Source: Anaerolinea thermophila (GTDB lineage: Bacteria > Chloroflexota > Anaerolineae > Anaerolineales > Villigracilaceae). From it: a stretch of DNA of 6,506 bases. The DNA lies in the NCBI GenBank assembly GCA_020722305.1, contig DYLB01000038.1:7859-14364 (forward strand). The letters run 5' to 3'. The position numbers and the translations under genes are program-made. Within the stretch, counting starts at the first letter, position 1. Each line of letters begins with the position of its first letter. Shown here piece by piece: positions 1 to 5,539 of this stretch. The notes beneath the pieces were generated by a model. It worked only from the letters and a program-made list of their open reading frames with translations, had not been told where the DNA came from and searched no databases.

Positions 1-25
1 CAGTGTTCAGTGTTCAGTGTTCAGT
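1..25. repeat. Heptanucleotide tandem repeat, cut by the window edge
   Basis: Three exact copies of CAGTGTT (1-7, 8-14, 15-21) are followed by a partial copy CAGT (22-25). The array starts at base 1, so its true left end is not visible. Heptamer arrays of this kind are known as short tandemly repeated repetitive sequences in cyanobacteria and similar arrays occur between genes in other phyla. No function is implied. It sits just upstream of a terminator, outside any coding frame that I can support. Confidence 0.85.
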
Positions 26-27
26 AG

Positions 28-52
28 GTCGGGCTTTCAGCCCGACTTTTTT
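28..52 (+). terminator. Rho-independent terminator of a gene left of the window
   Basis: An 8-bp perfect stem, GTCGGGCT (28-35) with AGCCCGAC (39-46), closes a 3-nt loop and is followed directly by six T residues (47-52). The T-run lies only on the plus-strand side, so it should stop plus-strand transcription arriving from outside the window. It also insulates the promoter at 151-179 from read-through. Confidence 0.85.
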
Positions 53-56
53 GCGC

Positions 57-124
57 CAAACTTCGGAAGTCTTGCCCCGCTCCGCTGCGCTACGGGGGTG
101 CTTCGTAAAGTCTTCCGAAGTTTG
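57..124. repeat. Long interrupted palindrome (REP-like intergenic element)
   Basis: The arms at 57-69 (CAAACTTCGGAAG) and 112-124 (CTTCCGAAGTTTG) are perfect 13-bp inverted complements. After a T/T mismatch, 71-73 pairs with 108-110, and CCCCG (75-79) can pair with CGGGG (93-97), so most of the 68 bp can fold into one cruciform or RNA stem. There is no T-run on either side, so it is not a simple terminator. It lies between the terminator and the next promoter. The form suggests a repetitive extragenic palindrome or a small non-autonomous element, but copy number cannot be judged from one window. Confidence 0.7.
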
Positions 125-150
125 TTGAAATCGTTTCTCTCGGCAGCCTC

Positions 151-179
151 TTGACAAACTAGAACAAATATTCTATTAT
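151..179 (+). promoter_or_regulatory. Strong sigma-70 type promoter
   Basis: TTGACA (151-156) is a perfect -35 hexamer. A 17-bp spacer separates it from TATTAT (174-179), which matches the -10 consensus at five of six positions. Transcription would start near 186, giving a leader of about 36 nt before the ATG at 222. It is the best promoter in the window and should drive the membrane-protein and transglycosylase pair. Confidence 0.85.
160..175. promoter_or_regulatory. Operator-like dyad inside the promoter spacer
   Basis: TAGAACAAATATTCTA has perfect 5-bp inverted arms (TAGAA and TTCTA) around a 6-bp centre. It fills the spacer and overlaps the first two bases of the -10 box, where a bound protein would block RNA polymerase. 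The core GAAC-AAAT-ATTC is one base away from the GAAC-N4-GTTC pattern of Gram-positive-type LexA (SOS) boxes. That similarity is suggestive only; another dimeric repressor is equally possible. Confidence 0.45.
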
Positions 180-221
180 ATATCCAGGCATTCACTCATC
201 TAGCGACTAAAGGAGGTCGAG

Positions 222-1031
222 ATGAACTTTTCCCAAACGCGGCGTTCGTCCGGGGGACTGCCGGCCGTACTCAAGAACATCCCCATCAGCCGGGGTGCGG
301 CCTTCGGCATGATGATCGTTGGGGCCTTGCTGGCGTTCGAGGTCTTCAACTTCAGCACCACCGATTTCGCCCTCAGGGACGTGCTGGGCGATCTGCGTTT
401 CATGAGCATCCGCTGGTCCACCATCCTTTCAATTGCCTTCTGCGGGATTGACTTCGCAGGGATCGCCCGCCTCTTCACCCCCGAAAAAGGCCGCGACGAA
501 CCGGCCGAGGTCTGGTACCTGTTCGGGGCCTGGCTGCTGGCCGCGGCGATGAACGCCATCCTGACCTGGTGGGGCGTCTCGGTTGCCATCGGCAGCCACG
601 TCAGCCAGGGCAGCCAGGTGATCGGCTCGGCGGCCACATCCAAGGCGGTGCCGGTCTTCGTCGCCATCATGGTCTGGGTCATCCGGGTCTTGATCATCGG
701 CACGTTCTCCGTTGCCGGGGAGCGGCTCTTCACCGAAGATACCCAATCCGTCAAGACCGGCAAACCCGCCAGCACCAGCGTCACCAGCAAGCCGCGCCCT
801 ACTTTCAACCCCCAGCCGGCTTACCAGAAACCGGCCTATTCAAAACCGTACCAGCAGCCCTCCACAAACATCAACCGACCTGTCCAACAATCCTCGTTCA
901 GTCCCGCGCCCCGACCTGCTCAAAAACCGGAGCCAACCTACCATAATATGTCTTCGAGCGCGGCCCCGACCTCCGATACCCCTGGCAAATCCATCTCTTA
1001 CGAGGCCTCCAGCCGGATGAGAGACATTTGA
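222..1031 (+). CDS. Four-helix membrane protein with proline-rich tail, function unknown
   Basis: I do not recognise a characterised family for this 269-residue protein. Four hydrophobic segments are visible at about residues 25-45, 64-86, 98-124 and 142-165. The short N-terminus is basic (R7, R8, K18). Segment 2 contains a buried acidic residue (D77 in FCGIDFAGIARLF). From about 172 to the end the chain is low-complexity, rich in Pro, Ser, Thr and Gln, with a PAYQKPAYSKPYQQ stretch (199-212); such tails are usually disordered and may thread through or bind cell wall. The ATG is set by a near-perfect Shine-Dalgarno AAAGGAGGT (209-217), and a strong promoter lies upstream. The transglycosylase gene follows after 10 nt, so the two are very probably co-transcribed. 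A membrane protein next to a dedicated wall-cutting enzyme could belong to an envelope-spanning secretion, conjugation or division apparatus. This is inference from neighbourhood only. Confidence 0.85.
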   Translation: MNFSQTRRSSGGLPAVLKNIPISRGAAFGMMIVGALLAFEVFNFSTTDFALRDVLGDLRFMSIRWSTILSIAFCGIDFAGIARLFTPEKGRDEPAEVWYLFGAWLLAAAMNAILTWWGVSVAIGSHVSQGSQVIGSAATSKAVPVFVAIMVWVIRVLIIGTFSVAGERLFTEDTQSVKTGKPASTSVTSKPRPTFNPQPAYQKPAYSKPYQQPSTNINRPVQQSSFSPAPRPAQKPEPTYHNMSSSAAPTSDTPGKSISYEASSRMRDI

Positions 1032-1041
1032 TGCGATAAAT

Positions 1042-1785
1042 ATGACTCCTCGCTCATCTCCGGCACGTTACGCGCAGACAGCCGCTCCTGAACAAGGCAG
1101 CGGCTGTCTGTCTGGTTTCCTGCTTCCACCCCTGGTGGTGGTCATCGTCGGCCTGATGCTGGCGGCCTTCGCCCGCAGCCTGCCCCTGCCGGCCGAGACG
1201 GGCTTCCCGGTGGCGCAGGCCGCCCCCCTCGATGCAGAAGCGCCTACGGCCCAGGTCGTCCCGGTCGAAATCGCCTCAGGCGGGACGTCGGCCATCGCCG
1301 CGCTGTTCACGCCCGAGGTCCAGTACTGGGGCGGGAAGATCACCGCCTGGGCGGCGCAGGCGGGCCTGGACCCGAACCTGGTCGCCACGGTGATGCAGAT
1401 CGAATCCTGCGGCGATCCCCAGGCCCGCTCCCGGGCCGGCGCGGCCGGGCTGTTCCAGGTCATGCCCTACCATTTCGCCGCCGGGGAGAATGCCTACGAC
1501 CCGGATACCAACGCCCTGCGCGGCACGGGCTACCTATCCCGCTCGCTGACAAAGGCCAACGGGAACGCCCGCCTGGCCTTTGCCGGTTACAACGGCGGGA
1601 TCGGCGTGATTGGGCGGCTGGAGTCAAGCTGGGCGGCCGAGACGCAACGCTACGCTTACTGGGGCAGCGGCATCTACGCCGACGCATCCCAGGGCGCAAC
1701 GAACAGTGCCCGGCTGGACGAATGGCTGCAAGCCGGGGGAGCCAGCCTGTGCCGGCAAGCCAAAGCGCGCCTGGGATTGCCTTGA
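1042..1785 (+). CDS. Membrane-anchored lytic transglycosylase (SLT domain)
   Basis: The 247-residue product carries a C-terminal SLT/goose-lysozyme-like domain from about residue 95. Family marks are the catalytic glutamate E121 in QIESCGDP, the AGLFQVMP motif (135-142) and the AGYNGG motif (181-186). Enzymes of this family cleave the MurNAc-GlcNAc bond of peptidoglycan and form 1,6-anhydroMurNAc. A single hydrophobic segment (about 26-45) follows an N-terminus with two arginines, which predicts an uncleaved anchor with the enzyme outside the membrane, joined by an Ala/Pro-rich linker (about 46-85). C123 and C237 could form a disulfide. The ATG at 1042 has no Shine-Dalgarno; the upstream stop at 1029-1031 lies just before it, so translation is probably coupled to the membrane protein. 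No later ATG keeps the anchor. A strong RNA hairpin lies in the first codons. Such enzymes often open the wall for secretion or conjugation machinery, but a housekeeping wall-turnover role is equally possible. Confidence 0.9.
   Translation: MTPRSSPARYAQTAAPEQGSGCLSGFLLPPLVVVIVGLMLAAFARSLPLPAETGFPVAQAAPLDAEAPTAQVVPVEIASGGTSAIAALFTPEVQYWGGKITAWAAQAGLDPNLVATVMQIESCGDPQARSRAGAAGLFQVMPYHFAAGENAYDPDTNALRGTGYLSRSLTKANGNARLAFAGYNGGIGVIGRLESSWAAETQRYAYWGSGIYADASQGATNSARLDEWLQAGGASLCRQAKARLGLP
1075..1110. repeat. Perfect 12-bp hairpin in the transglycosylase 5' coding region
   Basis: CAGACAGCCGCT (1075-1086) and AGCGGCTGTCTG (1099-1110) are exact inverted complements. The stem can be extended inward by CCT (1087-1089) with AGG (1095-1097), leaving a GAACA loop. 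It spans codons 12-23, before the membrane anchor. No T-run follows on either strand, so it is not a standard terminator. A GC-rich stem so close to the start codon should slow translation or mark an mRNA processing site. Confidence 0.7.
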
Positions 1786-1796
1786 AATCATGGATG

Positions 1797-1815
1797 GTCA
1801 CTTCTTACGAGTGAC
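1797..1815. terminator. Weak hairpin between convergent genes, possible bidirectional terminator
   Basis: GTCACT (1797-1802) pairs with AGTGAC (1810-1815), with one further wobble pair. It lies in the 19-nt gap between the transglycosylase stop (1785) and the sensor kinase stop (1805) and overlaps the last codons of the kinase. The T-run on the plus side is broken (TGTTCATTTT), and there is no clear one on the minus side. Its position fits a terminator, but its strength is doubtful. Confidence 0.3.
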
Positions 1816-3211
1816 TGTTCATTTTCGAATCATCCACCGTATGTTCGTCGCACAGGGGCAGGTAGATCAGGAAAGTCGTGCCCTGCCCTTCCTTCGAGTT
1901 GACCTCGATCCGCCCCCCGTGATGGTCTACGATCCAATAAGCAATGGAAAGCCCCAGCCCGAAGCCGCTGGCCTTCGAGCGGGTGCGGGATTTTTCGGCG
2001 CGATAGAAGCGGTCGAAGATGTGCGGCAGGTCCTTCTCCGGGATGCCGGGGCCGGTATCCGCTACGGAGATGGCAGCCACTTCGAGGGTTTTGCTCAGGC
2101 CCAGGGTCACGCGCCCGCCCGCCGGGGTGTACTGGATGGCGTTCGAGATCAGGTTGATCAGCACCTGCTTGAGGCGGTCACGGTCCCCATCCACCTGCAC
2201 CTGGTCAATTTCCGCAATCGTCAGGCTGACCTTGCCCTTGGCCAGCACGTGCATCTCCTGGAAGACTTCCAGCAGCAGCGTATCGAGTTCCACACAAGTC
2301 AGGTTGAGCGGCAATTTGCCCGACTCGGCCTGGGCCAGCAGCAGCAGGTCGCCCACCAGCCGGGCGAGACGATTGGCCTCGGCCTCGATGCTGCCCAGGG
2401 ATTCCTCGTCGAGGGTCTTCATCCGCCGCATCAGGTCCACGTTGCCCTTGATAACCGTCAACGGTGTGCGGAACTCGTGACTGACGTCTGCCAGGAAGCG
2501 CTGCTGCGACGAGAAGAGCGTTTCGAGCCTTTCGAGGGTCTCGTTGAAGGAATTGATCAAGCGCCCAATCTCGTCGTCCGGCGAACCGGAGTAGGGGATG
2601 CGGCGCGACAGGTCGTCGGCGCGGGTGATCTGCTGGGCCACCTCGGTGGCGGCTTGCAGCGGCTCGGCCAGTGTGCCGATGGCGTAGAAACTGGTCACAG
2701 CCGCCAGCAGGATCGAAACCAGGAAAAAGATAACGATGATGTAGAGCAGGTCGCGCCGGGCCGTATCCACCAGGGTCAGGCTGGTGGCAACCTGCAAGAC
2801 CCCCACCGGACGGCTGTTCACCGTCAGCGGGACGCTGTAGACCCGCAGGCGGATGTTGTCCAGGAAGGTCACATCCCGGAAAACCGGTTCGACTGCGGAC
2901 AGCCCCTGCTCATCCAAAGGTTCTTGGATCGTGCCGATGATGGTGGACATGAAGGTCAATTGCCCCTCCCGGTCCCAGAACTGGATCACTGCGTTGGAAT
3001 TGATGTCCATTCTCTGGATCACCGGGCTGACCGCCCCCCAATTGTTGATGCGGGTGTTGGAGATCACGTCTGCGGCGGTCTGGATCAGGATCTCGTCCAA
3101 CTGCCGCAGGAGCATGAAATTGACCACCGAGTAAACTCCCACCCCGAAGAGCAGTAAAATCCCCCCCAGCAAAGTGATATACAGCAATGAAAGCCGGGAG
3201 CGAAGCGGCAT
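1805..3211 (-). CDS. HAMP-domain sensor histidine kinase
   Basis: This 468-residue protein has the standard OmpR-partner kinase layout: TM1 (about 8-33), an extracytoplasmic sensor region of about 120 residues, TM2 (about 155-178), a HAMP linker (about 178-230), a HisKA dimerisation domain and a HATPase_c domain. The H-box is ADVSHEFRTP with phospho-acceptor H245. The N-box lies at about 346-362 (INLISNAIQYTP), G1 is DTGPGIP (385-391), the F-box IFDRFYRAEKSR (398-409), and G2 GFGLGLS (416-422). All key residues are present, so it should autophosphorylate and pass phosphate to the regulator encoded upstream. The frame stays open to a TTG at 3241, but the ATG at 3211 has an AGAGG ribosome site 8 nt upstream and puts basic residues just before TM1, so I use it. 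It follows the regulator by 51 nt in the same operon. The sensor region is not diagnostic of a ligand. Confidence 0.95.
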   Translation of the reverse strand: MPLRSRLSLLYITLLGGILLLFGVGVYSVVNFMLLRQLDEILIQTAADVISNTRINNWGAVSPVIQRMDINSNAVIQFWDREGQLTFMSTIIGTIQEPLDEQGLSAVEPVFRDVTFLDNIRLRVYSVPLTVNSRPVGVLQVATSLTLVDTARRDLLYIIVIFFLVSILLAAVTSFYAIGTLAEPLQAATEVAQQITRADDLSRRIPYSGSPDDEIGRLINSFNETLERLETLFSSQQRFLADVSHEFRTPLTVIKGNVDLMRRMKTLDEESLGSIEAEANRLARLVGDLLLLAQAESGKLPLNLTCVELDTLLLEVFQEMHVLAKGKVSLTIAEIDQVQVDGDRDRLKQVLINLISNAIQYTPAGGRVTLGLSKTLEVAAISVADTGPGIPEKDLPHIFDRFYRAEKSRTRSKASGFGLGLSIAYWIVDHHGGRIEVNSKEGQGTTFLIYLPLCDEHTVDDSKMNSHS

Positions 3212-3230
3212 TGTTCGGACCTCTAAATTC

Positions 3231-3254
3231 AAAAAATCCAACCGGCCTCGCCGG
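3231..3254 (-). terminator. Intercistronic hairpin plus T-run, candidate attenuator
   Basis: In the 51-nt gap between regulator stop and kinase start, CCGGC (3242-3246) and GCCGG (3250-3254) form a perfect 5-bp stem with a 3-nt loop. Read on the minus strand, the stem is followed five bases later by six T residues (3236-3231). The short stem and the gap before the T-run suggest partial termination at best. Its effect could be to make less kinase than regulator. Confidence 0.4.
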
Positions 3255-3262
3255 AGATATTT

Positions 3263-3940
3263 CTAAGGTTGATCACGCAGCACATAGCCCACGCCCCGCA
3301 CCGTATGGATCAGGCGCGGCTCGCCCCCCAATTCCAGTTTCTGGCGCAGGTAACGAATGTAAACTTCGAGCACGTTGCTCTCGCCGCCGAAATCGTAGCC
3401 CCAGACCCGGTCGAAGATCACCTCGCGGGTCAAGACCTGGCGCGGGTGGCGCAGGAACAACTCCATCAGGTCGTATTCTTTGGCCGTCAACGAGATCAGG
3501 CGCTGGCCGCGGGTCACCTGGCGCGAGCTGGTATCCAGGGTCAGGTCGGCGAACTGGTAGACCTGAACCCGCTCCGTTTGGGTCCGGCGCAGCAAAGCGC
3601 GGATGCGGGCGAGCAGCTCATCCAGGTTGAAGGGTTTCACCAGGTAATCGTCTGCCCCGGCGTCCAGCCCCTGCACCCGGTCCTGGATCGTATCCTTGGC
3701 GGTCAGCATCAGGATCGGCACCGCGCCGCCCATCCGCAGCCGGTGGCAGACCTCCAGCCCGTCCATGCCGGGCAGCATCCAGTCCAGCACCACCAGGTCG
3801 GGGGCGTGGTCACGCGCCAGGTTCAGGCCGCCGCGCCCGTCGGTGGCGACATCCACCGTATAGCCTTCGTAAGCCAGGCCGCGCTGCAAGAGTTTCAGGA
3901 TGGCCGGATCATCTTCGATAATCAGAATTCGCTCATTCAT
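3263..3940 (-). CDS. OmpR/PhoB-family response regulator
   Basis: The 225-residue protein is a full-length winged-helix response regulator. The receiver domain (about 1-120) has the acidic pocket D10/D11, phospho-acceptor D53 in VVLDWMLPG, switch threonine T80 and the invariant K102 in LVKPF. A Trans_reg_C DNA-binding domain covers about 126-222, with LTAKEYDLMELFL (151-163) and the typical TVRGVGYVL end (213-221). The frame extends further upstream, but the start at 3940 is clear: AAGGAG lies 5 nt before the ATG, and MNERILIIEDD is a normal receiver N-terminus. Phosphorylated by the kinase encoded directly downstream, it would bind promoters and change transcription. The targets are unknown. 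The divergent sugar-transferase gene is the nearest candidate because the two share a 69-bp intergenic region. Confidence 0.96.
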   Translation of the reverse strand: MNERILIIEDDPAILKLLQRGLAYEGYTVDVATDGRGGLNLARDHAPDLVVLDWMLPGMDGLEVCHRLRMGGAVPILMLTAKDTIQDRVQGLDAGADDYLVKPFNLDELLARIRALLRRTQTERVQVYQFADLTLDTSSRQVTRGQRLISLTAKEYDLMELFLRHPRQVLTREVIFDRVWGYDFGGESNVLEVYIRYLRQKLELGGEPRLIHTVRGVGYVLRDQP

Positions 3941-3975
3941 TTTTGCTCCTTGTGCCAGCTTGAACAGTTGAAATC

Positions 3976-4003
3976 TTACCACAAAGGCAACCTTTGGTAG
4001 AAT
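3976..4003 (+). promoter_or_regulatory. Candidate promoter for a leaderless mRNA
   Basis: TAGAAT (3998-4003) matches the -10 consensus at five of six positions, and TTACCA (3976-3981), 16 bp upstream, matches the -35 at four of six. The GTG start codon begins 7 nt after the last base of the -10 box, which is where transcription would start. No Shine-Dalgarno precedes the GTG. These features together fit a leaderless transcript. Confidence 0.5.
3982..3996. promoter_or_regulatory. Dyad in the divergent intergenic region
   Basis: CAAAGG (3982-3987) and CCTTTG (3991-3996) are perfect inverted arms around CAA; TAC (3977-3979) and GTA (3997-3999) extend the symmetry past two unpaired bases. The dyad lies between the response regulator and sugar-transferase genes, inside the spacer of the candidate plus-strand promoter. 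It could be an operator for either gene. It is not the direct-repeat form usual for OmpR-family binding. Confidence 0.35.
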
Positions 4004-4009
4004 ATCGCC

Positions 4010-4621
4010 GTGACCCGCATCCCGTTCTCCAAACGCCTGTTCGATCTGACCGCTGCCGGCCTGGGACTGATCCTGCTCTCCCCGGTCTTGCTGCTGCTGG
4101 CCCTTCTGGTGCGCCTCTTTCACGGGACGCCGGTCCTGTTCCGCCAGATGCGGCCGGGTTACCGGGGACGCCCCTTCCCCCTCTACAAATTCCGCACCAT
4201 GACCGACGAGCGGGGCGGGACCGGGGACCTGCTCCCGGACGAGGCGCGGCTCACCCGCTTTGGGCGTTTCCTGCGCGCCGCCAGCCTGGACGAATTACCC
4301 GAGCTCCTCAACATTTTACGCGGCGAAATGAGCCTGGTCGGGCCGCGCCCGCTACTGATGCAATACCTCGACCGCTACTCGCCCGAACAGGCCCGCCGCC
4401 ACGAGGCCCTCCCCGGACTGACCGGCTGGGCCCAGGTCAACGGGCGCAACGCCCTCACCTGGGAGGACAAATTCCGCCTCGACGTGTGGTACGTGGACCA
4501 CTGGTCCTTCTGGCTCGACATCAAAATCCTGTTCATCACACTCTGGAAGGTGCTCAAACGCGAAGGCATCAGCCAGGAAGGCCACGTCACCGCCGAGGAA
4601 TTCATGGGGAATGAGCATTAA
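4010..4621 (+). CDS. Small polyprenyl-phosphate sugar-1-phosphate transferase (PglC/WcaJ catalytic family)
   Basis: The 203-residue protein is a minimal monotopic phosphoglycosyl transferase. The family moves a sugar-1-phosphate from a UDP-sugar to polyprenyl phosphate on the inner membrane face, the first step of many polysaccharide or glycoprotein glycan pathways. An N-terminal basic and hydrophobic region (about 1-36) holds the S24-P25 pair that breaks the re-entrant helix. YKFRTM (59-64), the catalytic D94-E95 dyad in SLDELPELLN, SLVGPRP (108-114) and GLTGWAQVNGRN (136-147) are all present. It lacks the extra N-terminal helices of full-length WcaJ-type enzymes and has the size of PglC-like enzymes. 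The start is GTG without a ribosome site, and the -10 box placement suggests leaderless expression. No glycosyltransferase partners are in the window. The sugar cannot be predicted. Its stop overlaps that of the next gene. Confidence 0.92.
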   Translation: MTRIPFSKRLFDLTAAGLGLILLSPVLLLLALLVRLFHGTPVLFRQMRPGYRGRPFPLYKFRTMTDERGGTGDLLPDEARLTRFGRFLRAASLDELPELLNILRGEMSLVGPRPLLMQYLDRYSPEQARRHEALPGLTGWAQVNGRNALTWEDKFRLDVWYVDHWSFWLDIKILFITLWKVLKREGISQEGHVTAEEFMGNEH

Positions 4622-5508
4622 CCGCGCTGCTTGACCACCATCACCGAGCACGGCGCATAGTGGACCAGCTTGCGGCTGACACTGCCCATCAGCCAGCTTT
4701 GGATCAACCCCATGCCGCGCGAACCGACCACGATCAGGTCTACCGCGTTCTTTTTGGCGTACTCGATGATCTCGGTTGCCGCGTCGCCCCGGCAGATGAA
4801 CGTATCTACCGGCACTTCCAGTTTCCTCAGGGAGCGGGCGGTGCGGGCGACCAGGGCTTCAGCGTCCGCCTGCTCTTTGGCCGCGATCCGTTCGAGGTTG
4901 GCTTCCGCTTCCGGCGACAGGGGCGGGACGGGGATGTCTGCCATCTCAGTCCAGGCCAGGTGGGTGGAAGTGATCTCCGGCGGCAGGACAGTCATCACGC
5001 TGAAGCGCACACCCTCCGGGAAGGGGAATTGCTTGATGAACCTGAGCGCCTCAACACTGGAATCCGAACCGTCAGTGGAGAACAGGACATGTTTCAGCCC
5101 GGTGTAGGGCTTGCGCACCACCAGGACGGGCATCCCGGCGTGCTCGACCACCTGCTGCGCCACCCCGCCGAGCAATATTCCCAGCGTGGCCCGCAGCCCG
5201 ACCGACCCCATCACGATCAGGTCGGCCCCTTGTTCGGTGGCCAGTTCCACGATCTTCGGCGCCGGCTGACCGAGCAGCAGGTCGCTTTTCACGTTGTGAC
5301 CGGCTGCGGTCAATTTCATGTGGGTCTGGCTGAGGGCTTCCTCGAAGGCCCAAACATTGTGCGTCTGCCTGACATCGAAGACCCGCAGGACGAAAATGGT
5401 GCTGCGCGGCGAGAGCTTCAGGTCACACAGCAGCGAAGCGGCGGCCGCGGCGTGTTCGGAACCGTCGTCCGCCATCAAGATGTGAATTTTTTGTGGTTTG
5501 GCAGGCAT
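4618..5508 (-). CDS. Tandem-domain universal stress protein (UspA family)
   Basis: The 296-residue protein has two Usp domains, about 6-132 and 138-293. Usp proteins are cytosolic, often bind ATP, and support survival under starvation, oxidative or membrane stress. The second domain keeps the full nucleotide motif G-x2-G-x9-G-S (G262, G265, G275, S276). In the first, the final Ser/Thr is glycine (G101, G104, G114, G115), so nucleotide binding there may be weakened. D14/D15 and D146 occupy the usual acidic positions after the first strand of each domain. The ATG at 5508 is chosen because AAGGAG lies 8 nt upstream and MPAKPQKIHILMADDGS is a normal Usp start, although the frame runs further upstream. 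It follows the methyltransferase-like gene by 31 nt, so the two are probably one operon. Its TAA (4620-4618) shares TTAA with the convergent sugar-transferase stop. Confidence 0.95.
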   Translation of the reverse strand: MPAKPQKIHILMADDGSEHAAAAASLLCDLKLSPRSTIFVLRVFDVRQTHNVWAFEEALSQTHMKLTAAGHNVKSDLLLGQPAPKIVELATEQGADLIVMGSVGLRATLGILLGGVAQQVVEHAGMPVLVVRKPYTGLKHVLFSTDGSDSSVEALRFIKQFPFPEGVRFSVMTVLPPEITSTHLAWTEMADIPVPPLSPEAEANLERIAAKEQADAEALVARTARSLRKLEVPVDTFICRGDAATEIIEYAKKNAVDLIVVGSRGMGLIQSWLMGSVSRKLVHYAPCSVMVVKQRG

Positions 5509-5539
5509 CTCACTCTCTCCTTTCCGCCTGTTCGCCAAG

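Noticed and set aside
1057..1110. Lipoprotein signal around the GSGC residues of the transglycosylase
   Set aside because: The cysteine lies before the hydrophobic segment instead of after it, so it cannot be a lipobox.
1610..3157. Long plus-strand open frame (515 codons) opposite the sensor kinase
   Set aside because: It is antisense to a kinase with all catalytic boxes, has a Gln/His/Asp-rich composition typical of reversed GC-rich codons, overlaps the transglycosylase, and has no ribosome site.
3212..3241. TTG start at 3241 for the sensor kinase, adding ten residues
   Set aside because: The ATG at 3211 has an AGAGG ribosome site at good distance and a normal N-terminus before TM1; the TTG has no such support.
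3960..3972. Direct repeat of TTGAA with an 8-bp pitch as an OmpR-family binding site
   Set aside because: The family usually binds direct repeats about one helical turn (10-11 bp) apart, and a 5-bp repeat is easily due to chance.
3994..4614. Plus-strand open frame overlapping the sugar transferase in another phase
   Set aside because: Its product is almost entirely Pro, Arg, Ala and Gly, while the frame from 4010 has every motif of the transferase family.
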